DNA of 64,000 nt from Przewalskia tangutica (GCA_029844215.1 CM056733.1:54387142-54451141), one strand, 5' to 3'. Positions 46,662 through 56,954 are shown, counted from the stretch's first letter. Notes: generated by a model not told the origin, from the sequence alone. A program made the numbers and translations.

Positions 46662-47818
46662 ATGGATCCGTTTTTAGACAGAACTACTTCTTATAATTCT
46701 CAATCATCTTCTTCTTTTGATTCAAAGAAGATAATCAATTCTGAAGAAATCGTTATACACGATTTCGAAAAATCGATTGACAATTGGGAAATCCCAAAAG
46801 TCAATAGAGATCAAATTTACAAAAAATCCAAATATCAATTCTTCAAAACTGATTTCACAATCAAAACAGAAGAAAGAGATATTCAATTAACAAATTTCGA
46901 AGATTCCTTGTTAAGTTCGGTTGAGTCCAGTCTCTGCACAGGACCAATCTCTTTTGATTGTTACCCAAACTTTTCAGTTTCTTTGAATGATAAAAATATC
47001 CAAAAATCTCTCGTCTTACAAATCAAGACACACAATTACCAAATGCTTGAAGGATTTATTCCTGTAGCATTAATTTTTAGAATTCATTATAAAGCTACGA
47101 CTTCTGCTTTTGCAACAAAAGTCAGATACCATAGTAAGAAAGGTGAAACCCTTCTTTTACAAACAGACCTTTCCAAATCTAACACGGTTTTTAACCGCGA
47201 CCCATTAGATGGAAAGATATTACCCTACCAGAAGAATGAATCCTGGAAGGCGTAGTAAAACCTGAACCCTTAGAATCTGAGCAACCAAATACCCATCTTA
47301 GAGAAATAACTCAATACCAAGATGGTAGTGTCAGTCTCTCATTTTTAAGAAAATCTATGAGTAATAGATATGAAGATACCAGTTCCGAAGAGACCCTAGA
47401 CTTAGGAAGAGTCTCACAAATACCTTCAATAACAAATACACCGGTCAAAATAAAGCCTAGGTATTCTACATCAGATCTACCAAATCTGACAAACGTAGAT
47501 TACACAAATCAAATACTCAGACCAGTATATATAAATCCCGTGGTTAGAGAAAGGATGGACGATCAGGAACCTACAAGTCCAACTTATTCTTCGATAACCC
47601 ACAATGAATTAGCAAATGAAATTAAAGTTCTAGAAAAAGAATTCCAAGTAGATAAAAAACTACTACATAAAGAATTCTATCAAGAACATAATTCAGAAAA
47701 GAGAAATTGGTTCTTTAAAAATTTCCTTAATACGAGAAAACAAATACAAGAAAAATTCTATGAATTTGTCCAAGATAATAAAATTAATTTTCCGTTATTC
47801 AAATGGTTTGAGATATAA
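46662..47818 (+). pseudogene. Unit 1 (type A) movement protein
   Basis: The ATG at 46662 (MDPFLDRTTSYNSQSSSS) opens a 30K-superfamily movement protein, which in live viruses widens plasmodesmata for cell-to-cell spread. Core text is seen at LLSSVESSLCTGPISFDCYP and SLVLQIKTHNYQMLEG. Compared with unit 3, an in-frame 168-bp deletion flanked by ACAAA removes the YKYIHIGL part of the core. A frameshift near 47190 ends the first frame at 47255; the C-terminal part reads on at 47357-47818 and stops at a TAA that unit 3 lacks. Capsid follows in the same frame, so movement protein and capsid were one polyprotein. Inactive. Confidence 0.85.
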
Positions 47819-49010
47819 TCCTCTCAAAACTCCATAAAATATCCCTTCCTTAAAACAATAGACTCCACTATCGAGAATAGTGTAACGATGTTAACACATA
47901 AATCCGATAGCAGTGATACACTAGAACAATTAGGAAAACCCCACATCAACAATATGAATTGGGAACAACAACTCGTTCAAGGAATACAAATAGCTCCAGG
48001 GTTACAAATAATCCCTTCTCCAGATCTAGGAATAATCAAACCCCTAGCTCAATCCCATTACAATGCCGTTTCTATTTACGATTGGAACCTTGATGGGATG
48101 ACTGAATACAATATCCTCAATTTCCTCCAACAAATGACAATGGCAGCAAATGTCTACCAAACGCAAAAGGAAGTCCTCGATAAAACCTCTGCAGAACTGC
48201 TAATCGCAGGATTCTCAGGGCAATTAAAAGGATGGTGGGATCATTATCTCACTGACCAACAAAAAGAAAATATTCTAAATGCCATAAAAATCGATGAAGA
48301 AGGAATACCGATATTAACAGATCTAGGAGAACCTATACAAGATGTACTATCAACCTTGATACTGACAATATCTTTAAATTTCATAGGTGATTCTACACAT
48401 CTTAAAAATAAAAATGCTGAATTACTTTCAAATTTAAAATGCAAAAAATTAAGTGATTTTCAATGGTATAAAAATACCTTCTTAACTAGAATAATGATTA
48501 GATAAGACTCTGGTCAACCATTCTGGAAAGAAAAATTCTTAGCCGGACTACCAAGCCTGTTGGGAGAAAAGGTTAGGAATAAAATTAAAGAAAATTGTGG
48601 AAAACAAATAATATCTTACGATGAGTTTACATACGGAGAATTAGTCTGTATAACTCAACAAGAAGGATTAAAAATCTGTCAAGATCTAAAAATACAAAAA
48701 CACCTTAAAAAAGAATTAAAAGAACAAAATGTGAATTAGGAACATTTTGTAACCAATTCGAACCAGCTACCATAGAAAATTCCAAAAGCTGCGAAGGAGA
48801 TTGTAGCAAAATTAATAAATCCCACAAAAAATCCACAAAAGATTATAAGTCTAATAATGATTATTATAAGAATCCTTATAAAAATAATCGTTATAAGAAT
48901 AATAGAAATACAAAAAAGAATTACAATTCTAAATACAGAAACCTAACTTGTTACAAATGTAATAAGAAAGGACATACATCAAAATACTGTAGAATGAATA
49001 GAAAGCTACA
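47819..49010 (+). pseudogene. Unit 1 (type A) capsid region with zinc knuckle
   Basis: The region following the movement protein reads through MLTHKSDSSDTLEQLGKP (47888) into a capsid-like core: SIYDWNLDGM, LLIAGFSGQLKGWWDHYLT, then FWKEKFLAGLPSLLGEKV. It ends in a basic Lys/Asn-rich stretch and the RNA-binding knuckle CYKCNKKGHTSKYC (CX2CX4HX4C) at 48949-48990. A TAG at 48503-48505 and a one-base loss near 48715 break it. The capsid packages the viral genome. The gag-like pattern (GWWD, knuckle) is usual for Caulimoviridae. Unit 1 has the complete core, whereas unit 3 lacks 101 codons. Confidence 0.82.
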
Positions 49011-49827
49011 AGAATTAAATCTCGACGAAAATACTACAAAGAAAATCTCTAATCTACTACTTGATTCCTCTGATTCGGAAGCAAATCAGTCAGACCCTGA
49101 CTATTTCTCTCTTTCATCAGAAGACAATAAACCCCTCCAAGTGGACAAATTACTCACGAGTAGTTCAACGGAAAAACCTGAAAAGGCTAAAGGAAAACGA
49201 ATATGTGTGTTAACTAAAGATTCAGAATTAATCAAAATTATACTTTCAGATAGAGCAAAACAAAACTCCGCTCCAAAAGATAATAACTCATCCAATTTAG
49301 AAAATCCCGAAGATGATAACCAAATAGAAAATCTAGAAGAAATCCCAGAAGATTTTCTAACGATGTTAAGACAAATAACAACAAAGAAATATTTAATTAA
49401 AATAACATTAAAAATTTCAGATAAATTCAAAATAACAACTGTTGTCCTCTTTGACACAGGAGCAGACTTAAACTGCATAAAAACTGGTATAATACCAGAA
49501 AAATTCCTAAAAGAGACACAGGACTCATTAGCAGCCGCTAATAATTCTAAATTAGAAATTAAATACAAAACCAAGGCATCAATTATAAATGATGGAACTT
49601 CAATAACAACATCATTTGTCCTGGTAGAAGAAATTCACAATACCGTAATACTAGGAACACCATTTATGAATTTAATCACTCCTTATGAAGTGTTTAATAA
49701 ATCAATATCCTTTAATTTCAAAAACAAAAAACTAAAATTCGAATTCATATCAACACCAAAAACAAAAGATCTTAATCTCATAAAAACATGCTCAAAACAT
49801 AAAGAAAATTATATTTACAAGAATTAA
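48994..49827 (+). pseudogene. Unit 1 (type A) acidic linker and aspartic protease
   Basis: After the knuckle an acidic Ser/Asp-rich stretch (LLLDSSDSEANQSDPDYF) leads to the retropepsin domain. The active site DTGA is at 49453-49464 (VVLFDTGADLNCIKTG) and VILGTPFMNLITPYEV is the flap-end motif. The protease would cleave the ORF1 polyprotein. Relative to unit 3 a 261-bp in-frame segment (including a coiled coil) is missing just upstream, flanked by AAAGAT-like repeats. The frame ends at a TAA (49825). The domain itself is open and its catalytic Asp is intact. Confidence 0.85.
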
Positions 49828-50150
49828 AAAATATTTTTTCTAAACCGATTGATAATAAAATCAAATTCCCTTTTCAAAATGAATTTCCAAATCATGCATG
49901 TCTTCAAAACCCTGCATTAAAATTAATTTTCTCCAAATTAATATTTAAAGATTTTTTTCCAGGAATCCTGGTCCGTGATTATTTCAAAATGTCCTATCAT
50001 TGCCCGAATAACAGATGTATAGCCTACAATCACAAATATCAAGGAAAGATATTCGTGAATGTGGACAATACTGTATACAGGCAGTATGTGGATCTTTGCT
50101 CCAAAAGAGAAAGGAAGAAACCCTTCCTTTGATAAATACCCCGGCTACTG
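49828..50150 (+). pseudogene. Unit 1 (type A) C-terminal tail in place of RT
   Basis: Where other caulimovirids continue into RT, type A has only about 320 bp. In broken frames it reads IYLQ-like text, then a Cys/His-containing stretch near 49985-50110 (KMSYHCPNNRCIAYNHKYQG), and stops before ORF2. No RT motif is present. Unit 3 has a related but shorter tail. It could be a type-A-specific C-terminal domain or the scar of a lost RT; I cannot tell which. Confidence 0.6.
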
Positions 50151-50176
50151 CACCACAACAACAAGAAGAAAATTTC

Positions 50177-51803
50177 ATGGCTCCCAAAAAAACCCGAAAA
50201 TACCAAAACGGTGAAAATAGAAAAAGAAAAATCCCCAGAAAAACCAATGTCCTGGTATGACGCAGTTATGATAGAAGAACGAGAAAATTCGGCCACAGAA
50301 TGCATGCGAGAAAACACCAGCAAAAACCGCACAAGAATTAACCGCTGAAAATATCTTTCAGCTCCTTACAAAATCACCAGAATTACAGAAGGCACTAAGG
50401 CAACTGCAAATTTCGAAAGAGGAAATGATCTCGGAAAAATTAGAGGAAAAAACCTCTAGAATTGATACAAAAATCGAGAAAGGAGAATCTTCAAAAACCC
50501 TTTCTCAAAAAGAATTTTTAAATACCAAAATCGAGAAAGATGAATTTTCAAAAAACCTTTCTCAAAAATAATTTTCCAAAAATCAGCTTGTGACGCCACA
50601 AGTACCCAAAAAATCCGCTCCTGAATTTTTCGTAAAATCATTTTTTCAAAACATTGTAACTCTCGAAAAGGGATAATTTGATAAAGAACCTTTTTTGGCA
50701 CTACAAAATTATTTTGGACCAAAATAGTTTTATAAATCATGGGACAGTTTAAAAACTCCATATTTTTACCAGGCTAGACTTGACATAACAGGATCGGCCA
50801 CAACAACAATTAATTTTTTCAATGATAATCCAGATCCCTCTTATTCAATCTGCAAAATACTCAGAGTAATTGCTCCAATTCATTGGGGGAATGACTTATC
50901 AAAACTCATAAATTTTCTAAATTCGCACAAAAATGAGCCCTTTTTGACATTCCTTTTAATTACTGGGACTACCAACAAGCTTGGTTTAATTCCTCTTTAA
51001 TTCAGAATTCAAAATTATCACATACTTGGCATTTTCATTTTTATACTTCATGTGATGCTTCGCAATTTCCTACTTGGTGGAATTCATGGTGGGAACAATT
51101 TGGATCTACACTTGATATACAAAAACCCGAAATTATTAAATCTTTTAGCCTCTTCAAATCCCAATTTACTCCCTCAGAAGAAGAAAAAATATTTATACCA
51201 TTACACATTTTCCACACAAAATTCCATCTACCATGGGTGTTCACATGGTTTGTAGACTATTCAGATGACAAAATACCAGTCATCCGAAGAAGATTCAAAA
51301 TTCGATGGTGGGACAGCTTTAAAATACCAAGGACACTCGCACCACCAAATGTTCAACAATGGTTAGACAATAATAAACCAATTCCTTTACATGCACCTCC
51401 CCTGAAACCACATGCGCCATTTCAATCAAAGGAACACACCCAGTTCCTTTCCCAAAAATCCCAGATGGCCTCAATGCTGGCTGCAGCAAAAACCCCGGAA
51501 GAGATACAGGCAATATTCCAGAAGTTTGCACCATCCTCATCCAAACAGAGCTCTTCAAATGATGAGGAAGAGTCCGGAATTGAAACTGCAAATATTCTTA
51601 TTTTCGGCAACAGTGGATTCTAGATGCTGCCAAAAATACCGAAAATCTCGGAGGAATAATTGACGAATTGATCGAAAATCCCGGAGGAATAATTGACGAA
51701 TTGACGACAAATCTCAGTGCTCAAAATAGTAAAAGCAGAATTCGAGATGAAGACAAAAATACCGAGGTCATGCATGACCTCATTCAGCACTCGGATGAAT
51801 AGT
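50177..51803 (+). pseudogene. Unit 1 ORF2, unknown function
   Basis: The ATG at 50177 begins a second ORF of about 540 codons, broken here by an extra A close to the start and several later shifts and stops. Visible parts in order: a basic N-terminus with the SWYDAV phrase, a helical PELQKALRQLQI-like stretch, a Lys/Ser-rich repeat, an aromatic middle (YFYQARLDITGS, VIAPIHWGNDLSKLINF, WDYQQAWFNS, WWNSWWEQFG), then VFTWFVDYSDDKIPVIRRRF, and an acidic C-terminus with a duplicated GGIIDEL motif. I do not recognise a known fold. The position after ORF1 matches florendovirus ORF2. Confidence 0.75.
51764..51781. promoter_or_regulatory. 18-bp palindrome with RY motif
   Basis: GAGGTCATGCATGACCTC is a perfect palindrome about 75 bp upstream of the TATA box, in the last codons of ORF2. 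Its centre, CATGCATG, is the RY element bound by B3-domain factors. Conserved in unit 2 at 57985-58002. Confidence 0.6.
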
Positions 51804-51854
51804 TCAATTATTAAAATATTCTTGTAATAGTGAATTCCCACTTTGTAATTCTCT

Positions 51855-51863
51855 TATAAAAAG
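51855..51863 (+). promoter_or_regulatory. TATA box of the pararetroviral transcript (unit 1)
   Basis: TATAAAAAG is followed by a CT-rich start region; unit 2 has the same at 58076-58084. A transcript from here would read through the primer site into the next unit. Confidence 0.65.
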
Positions 51864-52561
51864 AGAACCCCTCTCCCTTAGTTTCTCAAGTTATTTTCTT
51901 TCATAGTTTAGAATTCTCTTCCTTCTCTCTAGAAGTTGAAGATCATCAAAGTTCTTCCCCTTAGTAGAATTAGGTTACCAGAATATTCCAATATTCCAAG
52001 TTCATAAGACCTCGGGGAGTCTATGAACTAATATTCCGTTCCTTACCCGATAATTTATCCAGAAATTATCAAATTGACATGATTTAGCTCACTCACTGAT
52101 TCATAACAGAAATTATCCAAATACTCCGTTACCCGTTTAAACTCCTTGTAAGTACTTTTAAAGTTTTGAATGAAAACGATAATGGAAGGCACTGCCTCCT
52201 ATATCTTTTAAAAGTTCATGCTTTTAAATTCTTGCATTTAAATTCACGTTTTTAAATTATAATTATCTTGCAACATGGTTGGTTCTACCACCTACTGCAA
52301 TTAAAATTCCTGTCTTTAAATTATTTAAATTCTGCATATGGTTGGCCGAACCACCTCAATTAAATTCCATTAAATTCCTGCACTTTAATTTACTAAATTC
52401 CCGCAGAACCTTATGACTATGGCTTCCTTCATGAGGAACCTTAGCTAAGTTAGTTTCTCTCTATTTACCTGTCGTATTCTTTAATTATCTTTATAATATT
52501 CAGTCTCATATATGCCAGTTTCTTCCCTATTTATTGTCCCCTTTAGATCCTCGGCCTAACT
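51864..52561 (+). other. Unit 1/2 terminal region
   Basis: About 700 bp between promoter and next primer site, shared by both junctions. It contains repeated GGTTGG...ACCACCT pairs (52278-52360). An AATGAA at 52169 stands where the other junction has a polyadenylation-type AATAAA. Probably the terminally redundant leader and 3' end of the pregenomic RNA. Confidence 0.55.
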
Positions 52562-52575
52562 TGATATCAGAGCCA
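52562..52575 (+). promoter_or_regulatory. Unit 2 primer-binding site
   Basis: TGATATCAGAGCCA, one mismatch from the site in units 1 and 3. Confidence 0.82.
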
Positions 52576-53020
52576 TAAAGGGTAAACTCTAAAGAGATAA
52601 ATGAGTTCCAAATCAGGTGGTAAACTCCAAATCAGGTGAGTCCCTGTTCGTTTTCCCCGATAAACTTGGCTACGGCTGAGCCTTACGAGTTGGTTAAATC
52701 ATGTTTAGACGAACGATCAGATCGCAGGGTCACAGTAAGTCCCCGTGTGTAGGGCCGACAAGAACCCATTGATAAACTGTTCGCATTTGGATTGTAGGAA
52801 GGTAAGGGTATTCTGAACTAGGATTCCACATACATGGAATTCCACATACATGGATCCTTTATCCCAATAGAATTACTTCTTGTGTTTTTGGAATCATCTT
52901 CTTCCATGGATTCAAAGAAGATAATAAATTCCGAAGAAATCAATATATACGTTTTTGAATAGTAGATTGATAATTAATCATACATAAGGTAAATAGAGAT
53001 TACTTCTGCAAAATCATAAA
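52576..53020 (+). other. Unit 2 (type B) leader, shared with type A
   Basis: Nearly identical to the unit 1 leader up to AAATCATAAA (53011-53020), including the movement-protein-start relic, although unit 2 has no movement protein. The sequences diverge sharply after that point. Confidence 0.82.
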
Positions 53021-53047
53021 TACCATTCTTCAAATAGGTTTCCTTAT

Positions 53048-53353
53048 ATGAAAACCCATCCTTCTTTCCGGAACATAAATTCAGCTAACTCATCCAAGTG
53101 GCTACACTCAAAGATTAAGAGAAAATTCTCAAAAAGGAAAACTCAAACCCTTAGTCTACTAAGCTATTACTCGAAATTAGTACCCTCCGAGTCACTAGAT
53201 AGCTATAGTAAGAAAATCATTAGAGAAGAAATCCTCTCTAAAATAATAGCACTATACAGCAGTTTGAAATATATTAACATAAACATAATTGTCCAACAAA
53301 GACAAATAAACTGGTGTACAAATACACTCAATACATCTACTGCTCAATTTTGA
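53048..53353 (+). CDS. Unit 2 (type B) N-terminal ORF, unknown
   Basis: A 101-codon frame starts at the ATG at 53048, the first good start after the shared leader, where type A has MDPFL. The N-terminal half is strongly basic and Ser-rich (HSKIKRKFSKRKTQTLSLLS), the rest Ile/Ser-rich. It has no type A counterpart and no motif that I recognise. The stop at 53351-53353 is followed by broken frames, then by the shared movement-capsid linker. It may be the N-terminus of the type B polyprotein, now cut short, or a small separate product. Coding status is uncertain. Confidence 0.45.
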   Translation: MKTHPSFRNINSANSSKWLHSKIKRKFSKRKTQTLSLLSYYSKLVPSESLDSYSKKIIREEILSKIIALYSSLKYININIIVQQRQINWCTNTLNTSTAQF

Positions 53354-53439
53354 GTCAGACAAACGAATTCCCATAAAAACTGTTAAGATTCCAAAAGATG
53401 GACAACTCTCACAATACTCTTGAGAGATTCCAGATTAAT

Positions 53440-53645
53440 ATAAAATTCCTTCATAAAGAATTCTATGAAGAACAAAACCTTGAAAAAAGGATTTGGTTCT
53501 TTAAAAACTTCTTAAATACACGAAAAAAATTCAAGAAAAATTCTATGAATACATAAAAAGGAATGAAATTAATATTCCCTTCTTTAATTGGTTTGCAATA
53601 TAATCTTCCCAAAATTCTATAGAATTTCCTTTTCCTAAAACACTA
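53440..53645 (+). pseudogene. Unit 2 linker related to the movement-capsid junction
   Basis: The text HKEFYEEQN, then WFFKNFLNT, matches the end of the type A movement segment (47670-47820), with later frameshifts. So type B keeps the linker but not the movement core. Confidence 0.7.
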
Positions 53646-54524
53646 AATCCCATAACAACTAGGAACAAGACACAAGAATGGGAGACTATAGCCAACTCTA
53701 GAAAAATCCAATCCAATCACCCCCCTCTACAGGGAATCAAACTTGACGTCCATGGGAGCTCCATAGACGCATTTCCTTTTAAAACTCATTCAGAAGATGA
53801 GAAAACAAATACAAAAAACATAAATGCACAAAATAACTTTACCAACATTAATTTAAATACCATAGGAAAACAATTAGACAGAATCAAAAATTACATAAAA
53901 AACCATCCTGTAGTTACTATAGGTTCCCCAAAATTACCTAGGGAAACAAATTTGAAAAGTCCGATCTTTAAACCATTCCAGGTATCTAAGGATAGTATTA
54001 AAGATATCAAACAAAGTAAGTCTGAATTCGTTCAGGCCATACAAGACCAATTAAGCAAAATTGGAACATCCAGTAGTTCTAACACAGAATTCATTATCCC
54101 GGATACACCACAATCCACCGAGAAAAGGTGTGAAACTTTAATACATAATTCAAATAACAATAATATCTTACAACAATTCCAGGATAAAATAAATCCTAAA
54201 AAAGACATTTCCAAATACAAACAAATCTCAAAATACTGTAAAATGAAATTACATAATTCTGATTCAGACACCAGGATAGAGTCTAGTGTTCTCCTTCAAA
54301 TAGCTGAATTGGTCACGGCTAGTTCATCTGAAATAATTAAAAGTGTGTGTGTGTTAGACAATGATAAAAAAGTAATAACAAAACAAGAATTACAAAAAGA
54401 AATAAAAGAAGTAAAAATAGAGATAAAAGAATTAAAAGAAAAACAGAAACAAGATTCTAAATTAATAAAAATAATCCTTTCAAAACCAACATCACAAAAC
54501 TCTCCAATTCAGAAAACCCCTTAG
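53646..54524 (+). pseudogene. Unit 2 (type B) pre-protease region with coiled coil
   Basis: A frame of 190 codons (53952-54524) plus open text before it. Visible parts: a short helical LDRIKNYIKNHPVVTIG-like stretch near 53880, then FKPFQVSKDSIKDIKQSKSE, a Ser/Asn-rich middle, a relic close to the type A knuckle end (ISKYCKMK), and a long charged coiled coil (ELQKEIKEVKIEIKELKEKQ). The coiled coil matches unit 3 at 61930-62000. No capsid core or full zinc knuckle is seen. A frameshift near 54490-54530 separates it from protease. The LDRI-type helix is reminiscent of the linker in other caulimovirid polyproteins; function unknown. Confidence 0.65.
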
Positions 54525-55279
54525 AGTCAAAAAGCCTAGAAGAAATTCCAAAAGACTTCCTTAATGTCCTAAAACAAATCACGTCAAAAAGATACCTAAT
54601 AAAAATTACTCTTAAATTCTTGGATAACTTTAAAATCCAGACAATTGCACTTTTTGATACGGGTGCAGATTTAAACCTAATAAAAATAAACATAGTACCA
54701 GAAAAGTTCAGAGAAAAAACTAGTGAAAGAGTAAAAGCTGCTAACAACACCAAAATCAGAATTGATTCAAAGACCAGTGCGACAATTGAAAATAACGGAG
54801 TTTCTATAGCAGCACCGTTTGTTTTAACAGATGACATGCACAGTCCCGTCATCTTAGGAACACCATTCATAAATCTCATCACTCCTTATAAAATAGATAG
54901 AGATTCCGTATCTTTTAAATTTAACAAAAAGAAATTAAAATTCCATTTCATAGCAAAACCAAAAACAAGAAATTTAAACATAATAAGAACATGTTCGATA
55001 CATGAAGATGGTATAAACGCAAAAATACAAGGGAAAATATACCACCTGCAAGAACTGAAAAAAGAAGTTTCAATTAAGAGATTAAATACACAATTAGAAA
55101 TACCCGATGTTAAAAAACAAATTTCCAGACTCCAAATAACATTCGAAACTGAGATATGTTCTGAAATTCCAAATGCCTTTTGGAACAGAAAACAACACAT
55201 AGTAGATCTTCCTTATGAAAAAGATTTTGATGAAAGACAAATTCATTCCGACAAAAGCAAGACCTATTCAAATGAATAG
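54525..55279 (+). pseudogene. Unit 2 (type B) aspartic protease
   Basis: An open frame through the retropepsin domain, with active site DTGA at 54656-54667 (ALFDTGADLNLIKINI) and flap-end VILGTPFINLITPYKI. A spacer with HLQELKKEVSIKRLNTQ and the pre-RT phrase LPYEKDFDE follows. It is clearly homologous to the type A protease but differs at many residues, so A and B have evolved apart for some time. The frame stops at 55277-55279, overlapping the RT frame, because of a one-step frameshift near 55230-55245. In related viruses this is a continuous polyprotein. Confidence 0.85.
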
Positions 55280-56645
55280 CGACCTTGAACAACATTGCAG
55301 AAAAGAAATACAGGATCTTGAAAATAAAAAACTAATTTCCAAATCTCGATCCCCTTGGAGTTGTGTTGCTTTCTATGTAAACAAAAATTTCGAAATAGAA
55401 AGAGGAATTCCTAGATTAGTGATAAATTATAAACCCTTAAATACAGCCCTCAAATGGATTAGATACCCAATCCCAAACAAAAGAGACTTGCTACAAAAAT
55501 TACATTCTGCATTAATATTTTCAAAATTTGACATGAAATCAGGTTTTTGGCAGATCCAAATTTCTGCGAAAGATCGTTATAAAACCGCCTTTACGGTACC
55601 CTTTGGGCAATACGAATGGAATGTAATGCCTTTTGGTCTAAAAAATGCACCTTCGGAATTCCAACGAATAATGAATGACATTTTCAATGATCATTCCAAA
55701 TTCTGCATAGTCTATATTGATGATGTTTTAATCTTCTCAGATTCCATAGAAGAACATTTCAAACATCTCAAAACATTCTTTTATGTCACTAAGAAAAATG
55801 GATTGGTAGTTTCTAAGTCAAAAATGAACCTGTTTCAGACTAGAATAAGATTTCTAGGACATTATCTATCCCAAGGTGAAATCACTCCCATAGAAAGGTC
55901 CTTAGAATTCGCAAACAAATTCCCTGACAAAATCCTTGACAAAACTCAGTTGCAAAGATTCTTAGGCAGCTTAAATTATGTTTTAGATTTCTGTCCGGAG
56001 ATCAATAAGATGGCAAAACCACTTCATGACAGACTAAGGAAAAATCCGACTCCATGGACTGACAACCATACTATTTGTATCCAGAAAATCAAGAAAAAGG
56101 TACTAGAAATACCGTGTCTTCATATAGCAAATCCCCACTTACCTAAGGTAGTAGAAACAGATGCCTCAGACTTAGGATACGGAGGAATCTTAAAACAAAA
56201 TTCAGAGGGAAAAGAATGTATAGTCCAGTACACCTCTTCCCATTGGAATGATACCCAGAAAAATTATTCTACCATTAAAAAAGAAATTTTGAGCATCGTC
56301 TTATGCATACAAAAATTTCAAAGTGATTTACTAAATCAAATTTTTTTACTTAGAGTCGATTGCAAAAGTGCTAAAGAGGTTTTACAAAAAGATGTTCAAA
56401 ACCTTGCATCAAAGCAAATTTTCGCCAGATGGCAAGCAATTCTTAGTATTTTTTATTTTGATATTGAATATATAAAAGGAGAAACAAATTCCATTCCAGA
56501 TTTCCTGACCCGCGAATTCCTACAAAACAGAGAAAATACCGAAAAATCCCCTCTAACTCCTTCACAAATCCCCCAGATGAAAAAAAAAGTTGATACGAAT
56601 TCAGAAAGAGCAAATACAGCAAAATACTCCAAACAAAGAAGATGA
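55215..56645 (+). CDS. Unit 2 (type B) reverse transcriptase-RNase H
   Basis: An uninterrupted 476-codon frame, the best preserved viral frame here. The RT begins with the caulimovirid-type IPTKARPIQMN phrase (residues about 11-21) and SRSPWSCVAFYV. The palm has FDMKSGFWQIQI and the active site YIDD at residues 167-170 (55713-55724). The thumb has QLQRFLGSLNYV. RNase H starts with DASDLGYGG at residue 316 and continues through the KKEILSIVLCIQKF helix and the DFLTREF end. The enzyme reverse-transcribes pregenomic RNA in the cytoplasm, primed by initiator-Met tRNA. The nominal ATG at 55215 is probably not the true start, since the protease frame leads in. Not shown to be active. Confidence 0.93.
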   Translation: MKKILMKDKFIPTKARPIQMNSDLEQHCRKEIQDLENKKLISKSRSPWSCVAFYVNKNFEIERGIPRLVINYKPLNTALKWIRYPIPNKRDLLQKLHSALIFSKFDMKSGFWQIQISAKDRYKTAFTVPFGQYEWNVMPFGLKNAPSEFQRIMNDIFNDHSKFCIVYIDDVLIFSDSIEEHFKHLKTFFYVTKKNGLVVSKSKMNLFQTRIRFLGHYLSQGEITPIERSLEFANKFPDKILDKTQLQRFLGSLNYVLDFCPEINKMAKPLHDRLRKNPTPWTDNHTICIQKIKKKVLEIPCLHIANPHLPKVVETDASDLGYGGILKQNSEGKECIVQYTSSHWNDTQKNYSTIKKEILSIVLCIQKFQSDLLNQIFLLRVDCKSAKEVLQKDVQNLASKQIFARWQAILSIFYFDIEYIKGETNSIPDFLTREFLQNRENTEKSPLTPSQIPQMKKKVDTNSERANTAKYSKQRR

Positions 56646-56702
56646 TACAATTTCTGGTCCGTAAATGAAGGATCATCCAAGAAATGATTAAACTAAATGT
56701 TT

Positions 56703-56905
56703 TTCTAAAAACAGAGAAAGAATTTTCAAAAAGCTTTCTCAAATCAATTTCCAAAAGATGATTGAATTAAATACTTTCTAAAAATAAAGAAAGAATTCTT
56801 AAAACCCTTTCTCAAATCAATTTCTAAATTATGATTGAATTAAATAATTTCTAAAAATAGAGAAAGAACTCTTAAAACCCTTTCTCAAATCAATTTCTAA
56901 ATTAC
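56703..56905 (+). repeat. 73-bp tandem repeat downstream of RT
   Basis: Three units start at 56703, 56776 and 56849, each with TTCTAAAAA, AGAAAGAA and CTTTCTCAAATCAATTTC. They lie where ORF2 has its Lys/Ser repeat in type A. As 73 is not a multiple of three, the array cannot encode a regular peptide repeat. Confidence 0.88.
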
Positions 56906-56954
56906 TAACTTGTTGAAAATACGAGTTACTTTAAAATAAAAATTTTGAGACAAA

